From the NCBI GenBank assembly GCA_016715825.1, contig JADJXO010000001.1:433001-497000 (forward strand): a stretch of DNA of 64,000 nt. Reading direction: 5' to 3'. Position 1 is the first letter of the stretch. Every line of letters begins with the position of its first letter. The DNA is from Nitrospira sp. GTDB taxonomy: Bacteria; Nitrospirota; Nitrospiria; Nitrospirales; Nitrospiraceae. Made by a program: the position numbers and the translations under genes. Below are positions 1-8,984 of the stretch, one piece after another. Under the pieces are notes generated by a model, which worked only from the letters and a program-made list of their open reading frames with translations, searched no databases and was not told the origin of the DNA.

Positions 1-1089
1 CTGAGTACGAAGCGTCTGGATCCGATTGAAGCCTATCACCTGTTCTCAGAGTTTTTAACGCAAGAGTCGAAGCGTCTTCGACGTGTCATTCTCATCGTGG
101 ACGAAGCCCAAAGTCTAGGGGCCGACTTGCTGGAAGAATTACGGTTGCTGTCCAACATGAATGACGGCAGGATATTAAAGTTACAGATTATTCTGTCCGG
201 GCAGCCGGATCTCTATACCTTGCTGAAACGAATTGACATGACGCAATTTGCCCAGCGGATCGTCGTCGACTACCATCTCAAGCCGCTGTCGGCGGTGGAA
301 ACCGCCAACTTTATTCGCCATCGAATACAGGTCGCAGGCCGACACCAAGACCTCTTTACGGACAAGGCCTATGCACTCATCCATCGATTGAGCCAGGGGA
401 ACCCACGATTGATCAATCAGGTGTCCGATATCACCTTGACGTATGGGTATGCAGAGCAAGCGCCTGTTCTTACATCGAAGTTAGTGGCGCAAGCCGCACT
501 CGACCGAATCAAAGGGGGCATCCTTCCGCTCGCCGGCAAGGAAGAGTTGGAAGCACTCGCAGCCGGATCGGATGACCCGACAGAACTCAAGCCGTCTGAT
601 CCACGCCCTGGACCAGCCGCCGTTGCCGATGAGTTACCTCAGTCAGATCCGGTCAATTCATCGGAAGAAGATTACGCGCGAGGGATGGCACTCAAAGAAG
701 AGGGGCGGTTGAAAGAAGCGATTGACATGTTCCATGCGGCCGCCAAGGAGAAGACGCTGTGGCTCAAAGCCTACGCACAAATCGGATTCTGCTACGTCAA
801 GATGCGGGATCCACATGCCGCGATCCAGGCCTTTCGCACCGCACTGAACGATACGACGGCGCTTCCTCACGATACGACGGATGTGCTTTATTTTTTGGGA
901 CGCAGTCTCGAGGCCGTTGGAGAAACCGATCAAGCCCTCGAAGTCTATCACCGCATCGATCATGTGACTCCATCCTTTCGGGATGTCGTAAGTCGGGAGC
1001 GGGAGTTGGAGGAGGCTTTACGGAAGCCTTCGTGGCTCGGTGGTGTGGTCGATAATGTTCAGCGCTTTTTGATTGGGAGTCAAAAGTAA
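1..1089 (+). CDS. ExeA/GspA-like AAA ATPase with C-terminal TPR repeats (5' end outside window)
   Basis: The frame is open from base 1, so the start codon and P-loop lie upstream; 362 codons are visible. Walker B is ILIVDEAQ near residues 31-38, followed by a sensor-like strand IILSGQPD and the helical lid typical of ExeA/GspA/MSHA-type AAA ATPases, which drive assembly of envelope machines or act beside exopolysaccharide export. After a charged linker the last ~140 residues form TPR helices (ARGMALKEEGRLKEAIDMF and KAYAQIGFCYVK). The following gene is a paralogue of this TPR tail. The family role is known; the exact system is not visible because the upstream genes are cut off. Confidence 0.85.
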   Translation: MSTKRLDPIEAYHLFSEFLTQESKRLRRVILIVDEAQSLGADLLEELRLLSNMNDGRILKLQIILSGQPDLYTLLKRIDMTQFAQRIVVDYHLKPLSAVETANFIRHRIQVAGRHQDLFTDKAYALIHRLSQGNPRLINQVSDITLTYGYAEQAPVLTSKLVAQAALDRIKGGILPLAGKEELEALAAGSDDPTELKPSDPRPGPAAVADELPQSDPVNSSEEDYARGMALKEEGRLKEAIDMFHAAAKEKTLWLKAYAQIGFCYVKMRDPHAAIQAFRTALNDTTALPHDTTDVLYFLGRSLEAVGETDQALEVYHRIDHVTPSFRDVVSRERELEEALRKPSWLGGVVDNVQRFLIGSQK

Positions 1090-1216
1090 ACCGTCTCATG
1101 TGTTCCTGCAATCCACAGGGTGTCTGCTCTTCGTTCGGTCGAGGATATGACGAAACCGACGTTGTTCAGAGTGGCGCATAGGTGTCCATGGTAGTTGTGA
1201 GGGCCGTTGAAGCATC

Positions 1217-1642
1217 ATGTCGGATCCTGTCGGTCGTACATCCACTCACACGATAAGTCCGGCTGAACGGTATGAGCGCGGGATTGCGTTAAAGAAGGCC
1301 GGATTATACAAGGCCGCTATCGAGCAGTTCGAACAAGCCGCCCAAGATAGAGCATTGACCGTGAAGGCCTATGCCCAGATCGGACTGTGCTACAAACTAT
1401 CCGGTCGCTATGAGGATGCGGTACCGGCATTTCAACACGCACTCAAAGCGCTCCCCACGTCGTCAAAGGAAACCGTGCAGATCCTCTATGTGCTCGGTCG
1501 CACGCTTGAATCATTAGGCAGGATCGCAGAAACATTGGAAGCGTACCGATGGATCAGGCGCGAGGATCCGGCCTATCGTGATGTGGGAGAACGAATTGAA
1601 CGGTTGAGTATGCGACGACAAGGTTCATCCAAAGAACGTTAA
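1217..1642 (+). CDS. TPR-repeat protein, paralogue of the preceding TPR tail
   Basis: This 141-residue soluble protein has no signal peptide and is almost entirely TPR helices (YERGIALKKAGLYKAAIEQF, KAYAQIGLCYKLSGRYEDAV, ILYVLGRTLESLGR). It aligns over about 110 residues with the C-terminal part of the upstream ATPase, including the shared KAYAQIG.CY and L..LGR.LE..G motifs, so the two arose by duplication. It lies 127 bp downstream on the same strand. TPRs bind proteins; it probably docks with the same partner as the ATPase tail, which is inference. The ATG is preceded only by a weak purine run. Confidence 0.8.
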   Translation: MSDPVGRTSTHTISPAERYERGIALKKAGLYKAAIEQFEQAAQDRALTVKAYAQIGLCYKLSGRYEDAVPAFQHALKALPTSSKETVQILYVLGRTLESLGRIAETLEAYRWIRREDPAYRDVGERIERLSMRRQGSSKER

Positions 1643-1775
1643 CGTGGCCTACCATTGGTTGGCACATCCAGACGCACGTCGCACCTTCCAAAGGCAGACT
1701 AGCGAGCCACGGTTCTCGAATTGCCATCACGATGTCAGAGGTGTGTGAAGGCCAACGTATTTCTCGCGAACGGTC

Positions 1776-2498
1776 TTAGGAATCACCAGTTCCGATGCCG
1801 ATCGTCGAGTTGCGGCTTTGCAACACGGGGAGGATATAGCCTTTGAGCTCATCTTGGATTTCTTCCGGCGACTTTCTCGCGTCGACGATATTGAAGTGGA
1901 ACTCGGTGGCCATTTTGTCGAATTCTTCGATGAGCAGCGACTGGTATTTCTTGAAGCTGTCATAGAGATCCGCTCCCAGCCGAAGATCCATCCCGGATTC
2001 CCAATAGTTCATCCCTGTCGTCTCGATGACTCGGAGGGCGAGAGTTTCGACATCGATCCGCAAATAGCACACCAGGTCTGGAATCGGGGCGAACCCGAAG
2101 ACATCACGAATCCACGAGCGATCGGCGCTTCGTACGAAATCGCGTGCGAATGCCGTGTAGATGTAGCGATCAGCCAAGACGACGAATCCGGATCGGAGTG
2201 CGGGAATGATCTGGTGCTCAAGTCGGTCGGCAAAATCAGTTGCATAGAGCAGGCTGAGCGACCATCGATCGACGATATTGCCGGCCTTGGCCATTTCGAT
2301 GGATTTGGACATGAGATTGGATCGGGTCCAGCCGGTCGTCATCACCCCGTATCCTTGGATTTCCAACCATTCTTGCAGCAGCTCGATGTGAGTCGAGCGG
2401 CCGACTCCGTCGGTTCCTTCGATGGCGATGAGCTTGCCTTTGAGCTCACTCGGATCGATGTACGTCAAACCGTCGCCAAAAAAGCGTGCGTCGGCCAT
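1776..2498 (-). CDS. Thymidylate-kinase-like P-loop kinase, second tandem copy
   Basis: This protein of 240 residues has P-loop IEGTDGVGRST near the N-terminus and the DRYIYTAFARD segment that corresponds to the DR(Y/F) nucleotide-binding motif of dTMP kinases. The P-loop carries Arg where most kinases have the catalytic Lys (GVGRST instead of GSGKST), so activity is doubtful. I chose the ATG at 2498 because CGAGGC lies a good distance upstream; an in-frame GTG at 2525 has no clear ribosome site. It overlaps the end of the first kinase by about 53 bp, so translation is probably coupled. It could be a regulatory or divergent nucleotide kinase. Confidence 0.75.
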   Translation of the reverse strand: MADARFFGDGLTYIDPSELKGKLIAIEGTDGVGRSTHIELLQEWLEIQGYGVMTTGWTRSNLMSKSIEMAKAGNIVDRWSLSLLYATDFADRLEHQIIPALRSGFVVLADRYIYTAFARDFVRSADRSWIRDVFGFAPIPDLVCYLRIDVETLALRVIETTGMNYWESGMDLRLGADLYDSFKKYQSLLIEEFDKMATEFHFNIVDARKSPEEIQDELKGYILPVLQSRNSTIGIGTGDS

Positions 2499-3195
2499 AA
2501 GTGCCTCGTTTGGGTTTGTAATCACGCAGGGTCTCTGACACTAACGTCCGCATGAGCTCCTGTTGCGTGGCAATGTCGTGGGTGGCATCCATCGTTAACA
2601 ACCCGAATTCGTCGACGATCTTGTCGTATTCCGTCAGAATGCGTGACTGAAAGATTTGAAAGCTCTGTGTCGGATCAGGGCTCAGGTTCATGTCCATGCC
2701 CGCTTCATAGTACTTGAACTGACCACGGGTCCCACGCAACAAGCGAGAGATGGCCACTTCAATCGGGACCTTGAAATAAAACGCCATGTCGGGCTTGATG
2801 GCAAAGGCATAGAGTTTCCGAACCCATTGAGGCGACACTCCGCGCACGACATCGCGGGCAAACGCGGTGTACCTATAGCGGTCAGCAAGAACAATCATCC
2901 CGGCCTTGAGCGGAGGCAGGATGTGATGATAGAGCCGGCTGGCAAAGTCTGTCGCATGGAGCAAGCTGAATGTTGTCGGGGTCAGACTCTTTGATTTCTT
3001 CCCTCGTTTCGTCGTCTCCTTCACCAACGCGGAAGAATTCCATTCCGTGAAGAAGACCTTGTGACCTTTCGACTCAAGCCATTTATGCAACAATTGCAGC
3101 TGGGTACTTTTCCCTGATCCATCGATACCTTCAACGATGATCAGCTTACCCGGGTACGGGTGGGGTGTGGTCTTGGTCGGATGAGATGCGCTCAT
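2446..3195 (-). CDS. tmk: Thymidylate kinase-like protein, first tandem copy
   Basis: This 249-residue protein has a full P-loop VEGIDGSGKST, the LLHATDFASRL helix, and LADRYRYTAFARD in the position of the DRYxxS motif of dTMP kinases, so it likely phosphorylates dTMP or a related nucleotide using ATP. The ATG overlaps the stop of the Ppx/GppA gene as ATGA, indicating translational coupling. It is somewhat longer than standard Tmk (about 210), with an extra basic C-terminal tail. Whether it is the housekeeping dTMP kinase or a specialised paralogue cannot be told from the window; the pairing with a polyphosphate/pppGpp phosphatase is unusual. Confidence 0.75.
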   Translation of the reverse strand: MSASHPTKTTPHPYPGKLIIVEGIDGSGKSTQLQLLHKWLESKGHKVFFTEWNSSALVKETTKRGKKSKSLTPTTFSLLHATDFASRLYHHILPPLKAGMIVLADRYRYTAFARDVVRGVSPQWVRKLYAFAIKPDMAFYFKVPIEVAISRLLRGTRGQFKYYEAGMDMNLSPDPTQSFQIFQSRILTEYDKIVDEFGLLTMDATHDIATQQELMRTLVSETLRDYKPKRGTYGRRTLFWRRFDVHRSE

Positions 3196-4772
3196 GATTG
3201 GTCGGGTGTTATCAGCACTCGGGCGAACCGGACCTGACGATGGAAGACCTGTTCGAACAGATCCGCCCGGTTCTTTGCCGCCCACAACTCCATCTCCGCA
3301 TCGCCTGTGAGCTGCACCTCGATCGTGATGTGTTTCCCGAATTGGACACGGATATTCCGAACGAGAGAGAAATGCGTGCGATCGAGCCCGTCGGCGATGC
3401 GTAACAGCGAGGCGAGCACTTTGACGACGCGTTGGAGGCGTGGTGTCAGACGGTCAAATTCCTCATGCTTCAGCGCCGGGAGGGCCCGACGATGGTAGCG
3501 AGCGACGGTCGCAATGACGGTGATTTCTTCAGCGGCCAGTCCGGCCAAGTCGCTATGCGTAATGAGATAGTAGGCGTGTTTGTGATGTTGCCGTGGATTA
3601 ATGAGGTAGCCGACATCGTGCAGAATCGCCGCGTATTCGAGCCAGGTCCGTTCCTGTGGCCCGAGTCGGTGCACGCGTTGTGTCTGATCGAATAGGCGCA
3701 GAGCCAGCATAGCCACGTGCAGTGAATGCGCTTGCGGTGCGTGACAACGGCGCGCAAGGCGCATCACATTGCGACGACGCACATCTGGAATGTCACGTTC
3801 AGCCTTCAATCCCTCGCGATGCCGTGCGATGAAATCGTAGATCACCCCCTCACGAATCGCTTTGTCGCACAACGTCAGCTCGTTGAGGCCGGACAGCTCC
3901 AAGAGGCAGCGGAGGAGCACCGTTGCCGGAAGAAGGGTATCAACGCGTTTGGGGTCCAAGCCGGGAACGGCCAAGCGCGCCTTCACTGAACTCTCGGCCA
4001 GCGTTGCTTCGAAGGCACGGAGATCTTTGAGTGAGACCGTCGCAAGATTATGCTGTGGCAGTGGCCGTCCGGTCTGTTGCAGATGGATGACCTCACCGAT
4101 ATTGCCGGCCATCCCTGAGGTGGCGATCAACGAGAGGAACTTTCTTGTTTTGAACGCGGTGACGGCCTCGCGCAGGTGGGAGCGTACGGCTTCCTCCAGT
4201 CTCTGCATCATCGACTCAGGCGGTGGCGTCTTCGTGAGATAGTGCTCCGCCAAACGGATGGCGCCAAGTTTCAGACTCACGCCATGGAGCATTCCTTCGC
4301 GATTGCCCACGATCAGCTCCACGGAACCGCCGCCGATATCGACGATCAGCGTCGGCCCGTCCGGGAGCGCGATACTGTTTTTGACTCCGAGAAAAGTCAG
4401 ACGAGCTTCTTCCACTCCGCTGATCACACGCACCTTCAAGCCGAGCTCTTCCAGGATCATTGCGACGAAATCACCGCCGTTTTCAGCCTCACGGACTGCA
4501 CTGGTGGCAACCGCGATCACACGGTCAAACCCCTTATTGCGGGCGAGCGTCACCAACGTCTTGAGGACTGCTAGGCCTCTGACCATGACTTCGTCGGCCA
4601 GTCGCTTGTTCGCGAACGCGCCGTTCCCCAACCGGGTCATATCTTTAAAACGATCGAGAATTTTGAAGCTGGCATCCGGCAGTATTTCAGCCAAGACCAG
4701 ATGGATGGAATTGGTTCCGATATCGATGACGGCAAGTTTGGGCACGAAGAAGATCCTAGATAAAAGAATCAC
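3192..4772 (-). CDS. ppx: Ppx/GppA family phosphatase with C-terminal HD domain
   Basis: The N-terminal half has the two ASKHA ATP-fold motifs of Ppx/GppA: AVIDIGTNSIHLVLAE near residue 14 and IVDIGGGSVELIVG near residue 150. The C-terminal ~200 residues form an HD-type helical domain with LHDVGYLINPRQHHKHAYYL. Family members hydrolyse inorganic polyphosphate and/or convert pppGpp to ppGpp. The length (about 526) fits. A GTG start at 4772 is used here; a second GTG at 4745, directly before PKLAVIDIG and after AGGA, is equally possible. It is the first gene of a coupled operon with two Tmk-like kinases. Confidence 0.88.
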   Translation of the reverse strand: MILLSRIFFVPKLAVIDIGTNSIHLVLAEILPDASFKILDRFKDMTRLGNGAFANKRLADEVMVRGLAVLKTLVTLARNKGFDRVIAVATSAVREAENGGDFVAMILEELGLKVRVISGVEEARLTFLGVKNSIALPDGPTLIVDIGGGSVELIVGNREGMLHGVSLKLGAIRLAEHYLTKTPPPESMMQRLEEAVRSHLREAVTAFKTRKFLSLIATSGMAGNIGEVIHLQQTGRPLPQHNLATVSLKDLRAFEATLAESSVKARLAVPGLDPKRVDTLLPATVLLRCLLELSGLNELTLCDKAIREGVIYDFIARHREGLKAERDIPDVRRRNVMRLARRCHAPQAHSLHVAMLALRLFDQTQRVHRLGPQERTWLEYAAILHDVGYLINPRQHHKHAYYLITHSDLAGLAAEEITVIATVARYHRRALPALKHEEFDRLTPRLQRVVKVLASLLRIADGLDRTHFSLVRNIRVQFGKHITIEVQLTGDAEMELWAAKNRADLFEQVFHRQVRFARVLITPDQS

Positions 4773-4961
4773 TGGACCTTAATGAATGGGGGCAAGGGCT
4801 GTCAAGAAGCGGTGTGTTAATTATTGTTCGAGGGGGACAATCGGCAGAGCCGGACGGCAGATCATTCTGCCTGAGCAACAATCACTGTGACGCGTGGCAC
4901 CACGCAGGCCTGTGGGTTGTGATGCCGATCTCTCAGGGAAAATAATAGGATGATGGTTCGC

Positions 4962-6468
4962 TCAAAACGTGAGCTTCGTCATGCCCTCATAAATAGGTGT
5001 TGTCTCTTTGAGTGGTTCCCACTTCAAGATGGAGAGACTATCCTCTACATACCGTGTCGTGCGCATGCCGTTTAGGACGCAGGTCACTCCTGGCGTACTG
5101 GAGAGGACCCAGAGTGCTTTCTGCGACAGTGAGGAGGCGAGACGTGGTGCCGGTAGAAACGGATCAATGGTCTCCGTGACACGGTCGGCCTGTGCACGAC
5201 TCCGCGCCGTCGCTTCGTGACGGAGTCCACGTAGCAGCGTCAGGAATATGGGAACATAGCGTTGGCGCCAGGCAGTCCAGCGCTCGGCGACGTCTCCTGA
5301 AAGGCTACGCTCGAGGCGTTGGAACACCTGGTTGACTTGAGGTGCGATCATGCGGTGTTCGATCTGTTCCCAATGTTCCAGCCCTTGGATCTGAGGACGA
5401 ACACGTTGCAGTTCGATCGACCACTTGAAGAAGTCTGTTGGTGTGAGGTCCGTTCCAATGCCTTCGATATGCGGCGCGATGGAGCTTCGGTAGTCCTGTT
5501 CAAGCGCGCCCAGTTCCCCGAGATGGCGATTGAAATCAATCGGCTCTTCGTCCAGCGGTAGATCGGCCAGTCGGAGCATCCGGTTCTGTCCCACCATGGC
5601 ATTGAGCGGCCGATTCACCAGCACCGCGATGTGGTTGTGGGTGGCATACTCAAGAACGGTTTGTGAATGGGACGGTCCCGTATTGGCGGTCAGCGCGGCA
5701 CGTGATTCGAAGAGATCCATGGGGTACTGAAGGACCTGAAAATGATGACGTGCCGATCCGACCGATTCAGCTGCGGACTGGGCGGCTTGGATCATGCGGT
5801 CGAGCGAGGTTGCCTCCGGGTCGCCGGATGGGGATGCGGCGGTGTTGGAGGACACGCCGTAATACCGCAGTCGGCCCTCTCTGACTTGAGTTTCAAAGTA
5901 CCGGAATGCACGTTCGAGCCTGGCATAAAATTCGGTGCGAAGTTTCTCCTGATCTGTGTCTCCGCGATGTATGGCCTCCGAGAAATAATACTCCGGATTG
6001 TGCAACAGGCAGACATCGAGTGTGGTCAGGCCGAGACGATCAAGTGACAGCGTCAGTTGGTCGGCCAGGAACTCGGATGGATGCAGTGCCAGATTCCATC
6101 CCCATATTTGACGACTTCCGGCAAGGGCGTCCGGCCTTCTCTCGCTCCTCGGCAAGTTTTAGATTCTGTCCCTGAACATACCCAATTTTTGACACGACAA
6201 TCACTTCGTCCCGGTGAATCTCATCGGATGCGACGAGTTCGCTCAACACGGATCCCACCAGTCGTTCACTGTCACCGTCCGTGTAATTGGTCGAGGTATC
6301 GATTAGATTGCACGAACTTCGCAAGGCTTGCCGCAGCGCGTCGCGGTATTCGGTGTTGTGTGTCTCGACTCGGTAGGTACCGAATCCGACTCGTGTGGTC
6401 GTCAACCCGGTCGTGCCGAAGCTGGTAAAGGCGTGGGCGAGTTCCGATGCGCCGTCTCGCGCCATCAT
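4962..6468 (-). pseudogene. Aldo/keto reductase part of a YyaL-aldo/keto reductase ORF, frameshifted
   Basis: From about 6408 downward the protein reads LTTTRVGFGTYRVE, then NLIDTSTNYTDGDSERLVG (the AKR Asp/Tyr region), VIVVSKIGYVQG (the catalytic Lys strand) and, after two apparent 1-bp deletions near 6124 and 6078, LGLTTLDVCLLHNPEYYF. The C-terminal ~340 residues end at 4962 with the AKR-like ending LSSTPGVTCVLNGMRTTRYVED. AKRs reduce carbonyls with NADPH. No stop separates it from the upstream YyaL-like region, so in this sequence it is one continuous polypeptide; an independent start at the Met codons near 6468 cannot be excluded. The indels may be sequence errors. Confidence 0.7.
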
Positions 6469-8628
6469 GCGGGACGCATAGGCGGCGGTGCCTTGGCTCG
6501 TGGCACATCCAGAGAGTGTGGCGCCTTGCAGAACCTGTGGTTCCCGATCCTGACCGAGCGTGGTTGTGCGCTCCTGAATCAAGGCTTCTGCGACGACGCG
6601 GGGATCGGTGATCGGTTGGCGGCAACTGTAATTCCGACAGATGTACAGCGTGGCGGTGTCGGAAACGGCTGTTCTGTCTTTCAGGAGTGGCAAGGCCGAG
6701 GAGTGGCCGGGTAAGCTGGTTGCCACGACGCGGTTCGGAATATAGCACTGGGCGACTGCGGCGCGGAGAGCGTGAAGCGCATCGACGGATGTACCAGGGA
6801 CGATGGCCAGTTCCACCGGCCCTTCCGTGAGAAAATCCACCACCGCCAGACTTTTGGCGAAGGCACGCGGATACCGTGTGATGTGCCGTCCGTAGGCACG
6901 GATCGCGGAGATCGAGGCGCGACGCCATTCGTCTTGATCGAAGTGGAAGGACAGGCGCGCGAGAGCAGAAGCAGCCACCGCGTTTGGGCTGGGCACCGCA
7001 CCATCCGTCCCGTCGCGATGCCGGAGAATGAGTGATTCGTGCTGCCGGGCTGTCGTGAAGAACCCGCCTTGTTCCGGATCCATGAAGTCCGTGATCAGCA
7101 GCTCTCCGAGTCGCGCCGCAGCATGGAGATAGGATTCGTCGGCACCGGCTTCGTAGAGATCGATCAGCCCTTCGGCCACGTAGGCGTAGTCTTCCAGATA
7201 GGCGTCGAGGTGGGCGCGACCGGCTCGAGATGTCCGGAGCAGTCGACCATCCGATTTGGCATGATGGTGCAGCAGATACTCGGCCGTTCGTTTGGCGCTC
7301 TCCAGATAACGGGCTTCTCCAAAGACGCGCGCCGCTTCAGCCATCGCCGACAACAGCATGCCGTTCCATGCGGTGATCACCTTGTCATCCAGTCCAGGCG
7401 GGATGCGCTGCGCTCTGGCCTTGTAGAGCTGGGGTTTGACACGCGATGCCGTCTCCACCAATTCATCGGTCGTCAGATTGAGCTGTCTGGCGACATCTTC
7501 GATAGGCCGCAAGCGATTGGGAATGTTCTTGTGCTCCCAATTGCCCGCTGCCGTAATATCGTAGAGCGCACAGAAACGGCGCGCGTCTTCGTCGTTCTTG
7601 AGCACGTCCTGGACTTCATCAGGTGTCCAGACGAAGAATTTTCCTTCCACCCCCTCGGAATCAGCGTCTGTGGAGGAATAGATCCCACCGTCCGACCGGT
7701 CATCTCCCGTCCGATGTAGTCGAGGATTTCGGTGGCCACTTGTTGATAGAGCGGTTTCTGGGTGACTTGATAGGCCTCGATATAGACGCGAGCCAGGAGG
7801 GCATTGTCGTAGAGCATTTTTCAAAGTGAGGAACCAGCCACCGCGCGTCGGTCGAGTAGCGCGCGAACCCACCGCCGATGTGGTCGTAGATTCCCCTGCC
7901 GCCATCATGTCGAGGGTCTTGGTCACCATCGTGAGCGTACGGGGATCACCCGAACGTCGGTGACTCCTGAGTAGAAACGACAGCCCCATAGCCGGAGGAA
8001 ACTTCGGCGCGGTGCCGAACCCGCCATGGGTCTCGTCAAACTCTTCCTGAAACTGGGCCACGGATTCGAGGAGCACCGATTCGCTGACCGAAATCGGGGA
8101 GGCGATCCCTCGTGTTGCCTGGAGTTGGTGGGTGATCTCTTTGGCCTGGGCTTGAACCTCTGATGAACGCGTGTCCCAATAGTCAGCGATCTTCTTGAGC
8201 AGCGAGCCGAAGCCCGGTCGGCCCCATCGATCTTCCGGCGGGAAATAGGTCCCGGCAAAAGGGTTCTTGATCCGGCGTCAGAAACACCGTCATCGGCCAG
8301 CCTCCTTGTCCATGATTCATGGAGACGGTGGCCGCCATGTAGATGTCGTCCAGATCAGGCCGTTCTTCACGATCGACCTTGATGCAGACAAACCAGCGGT
8401 TCATAAGCTCGGCAATGGCCCCCGCTCCATCACATGGCACCAATGGCAGGCGGAATAGCCGATCGAGAGCAAGATGGGCCGATTCTGTTCCTTGGCAGCC
8501 TTCAGTGCCTCCGGACCCCAGGGATACCAATCTACCGGATTGTAGGCGTGTTGCAGCAGGTAGGGGCTCGTTTCGTGGATGAGCCGGTTAGGTTTTTTTG
8601 TCAGATGCAGGTGATGACATCCGATCAC
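6409..8628 (-). pseudogene. YyaL-like thioredoxin-fold DUF255 / six-hairpin glycosidase-like protein, frameshifted
   Basis: The start region reads KPNRLIHETSPYLLQHAYNP, then SIGYSACHWCHVME (thioredoxin-like CxxC), VDREERPDLDDIYM and GGWPMTVFLTPDQEPF, then the alpha-toroid part including VITAWNGMLLSAMAEAARVF and YLEDYAYVAEGLIDLYEAG. These are hallmarks of the YyaL/spermatogenesis-associated protein 20 family, whose reaction is unknown. At least five 1-bp indels are needed to read it through, near 8595 (A7 run), 8420 (G run), 8250, 7890 and 7700. The GTG at 8628 or ATG at 8620 could start it, depending on the A7 run. The frame continues without a stop into an aldo/keto reductase. Confidence 0.8.
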
Positions 8629-8722
8629 CCTAGCACTGCGCCGAGAACAGCGTCAACGGAGGTGGAGCAAAGTGTAAAGCAACGAAACAATCCCCGCTCA
8701 TCCGCTCGGTGTTAGTGATGGT

Positions 8723-8738
8723 GTATCTCAATCGATAC
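8723..8738. promoter_or_regulatory. GTATC-N6-GATAC dyad, putative upstream activator site
   Basis: GTATCTCAATCGATAC is a perfect 5-6-5 inverted repeat. Two further GATAC half sites follow at 8740-8744 and 8754-8758. The identical 16-mer occurs at 53713-53728. In both places a sigma-54-like promoter lies a little over 100 bp downstream, the usual spacing for an enhancer-binding protein. Confidence 0.5.
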
Positions 8739-8846
8739 GGATACGTAGAATTAGATACAGATGGTCATGTAAGATTCCCGGCCTCGCATAAGTACCTACG
8801 TCCCTAAAGTGTCAACAAATAGGGAATAACGCACGCTCTCTGTTTT

Positions 8847-8861
8847 CGGCACATGCTTTGC
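8847..8861 (+). promoter_or_regulatory. Sigma-54-like -24/-12 promoter upstream of the FG-GAP/phosphoesterase gene
   Basis: CGGCAC-ATGCT-TTGC has the invariant GG and GC at the required 10-base spacing. It lies 124 bp before the ATG at 8985. The only other content seen in the 356-bp gap 8629-8984 is the GTATC dyad. Confidence 0.5.
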
Positions 8862-8984
8862 TGTACCAGCGGGTGGCTACTGTGCAGAACAGAACGATCG
8901 GCCGACGCACGGTGGGCAAAACCGACCACGTGACTTGATGGATGGTGTTAGAAACCACGCAGATTCGCTGCAGAGGAGAGAAAG

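Noticed and set aside
1818..2555. A 245-residue plus-strand frame over the kinase genes
   Set aside because: It is antisense to a P-loop kinase with clear motifs and has no features of its own.
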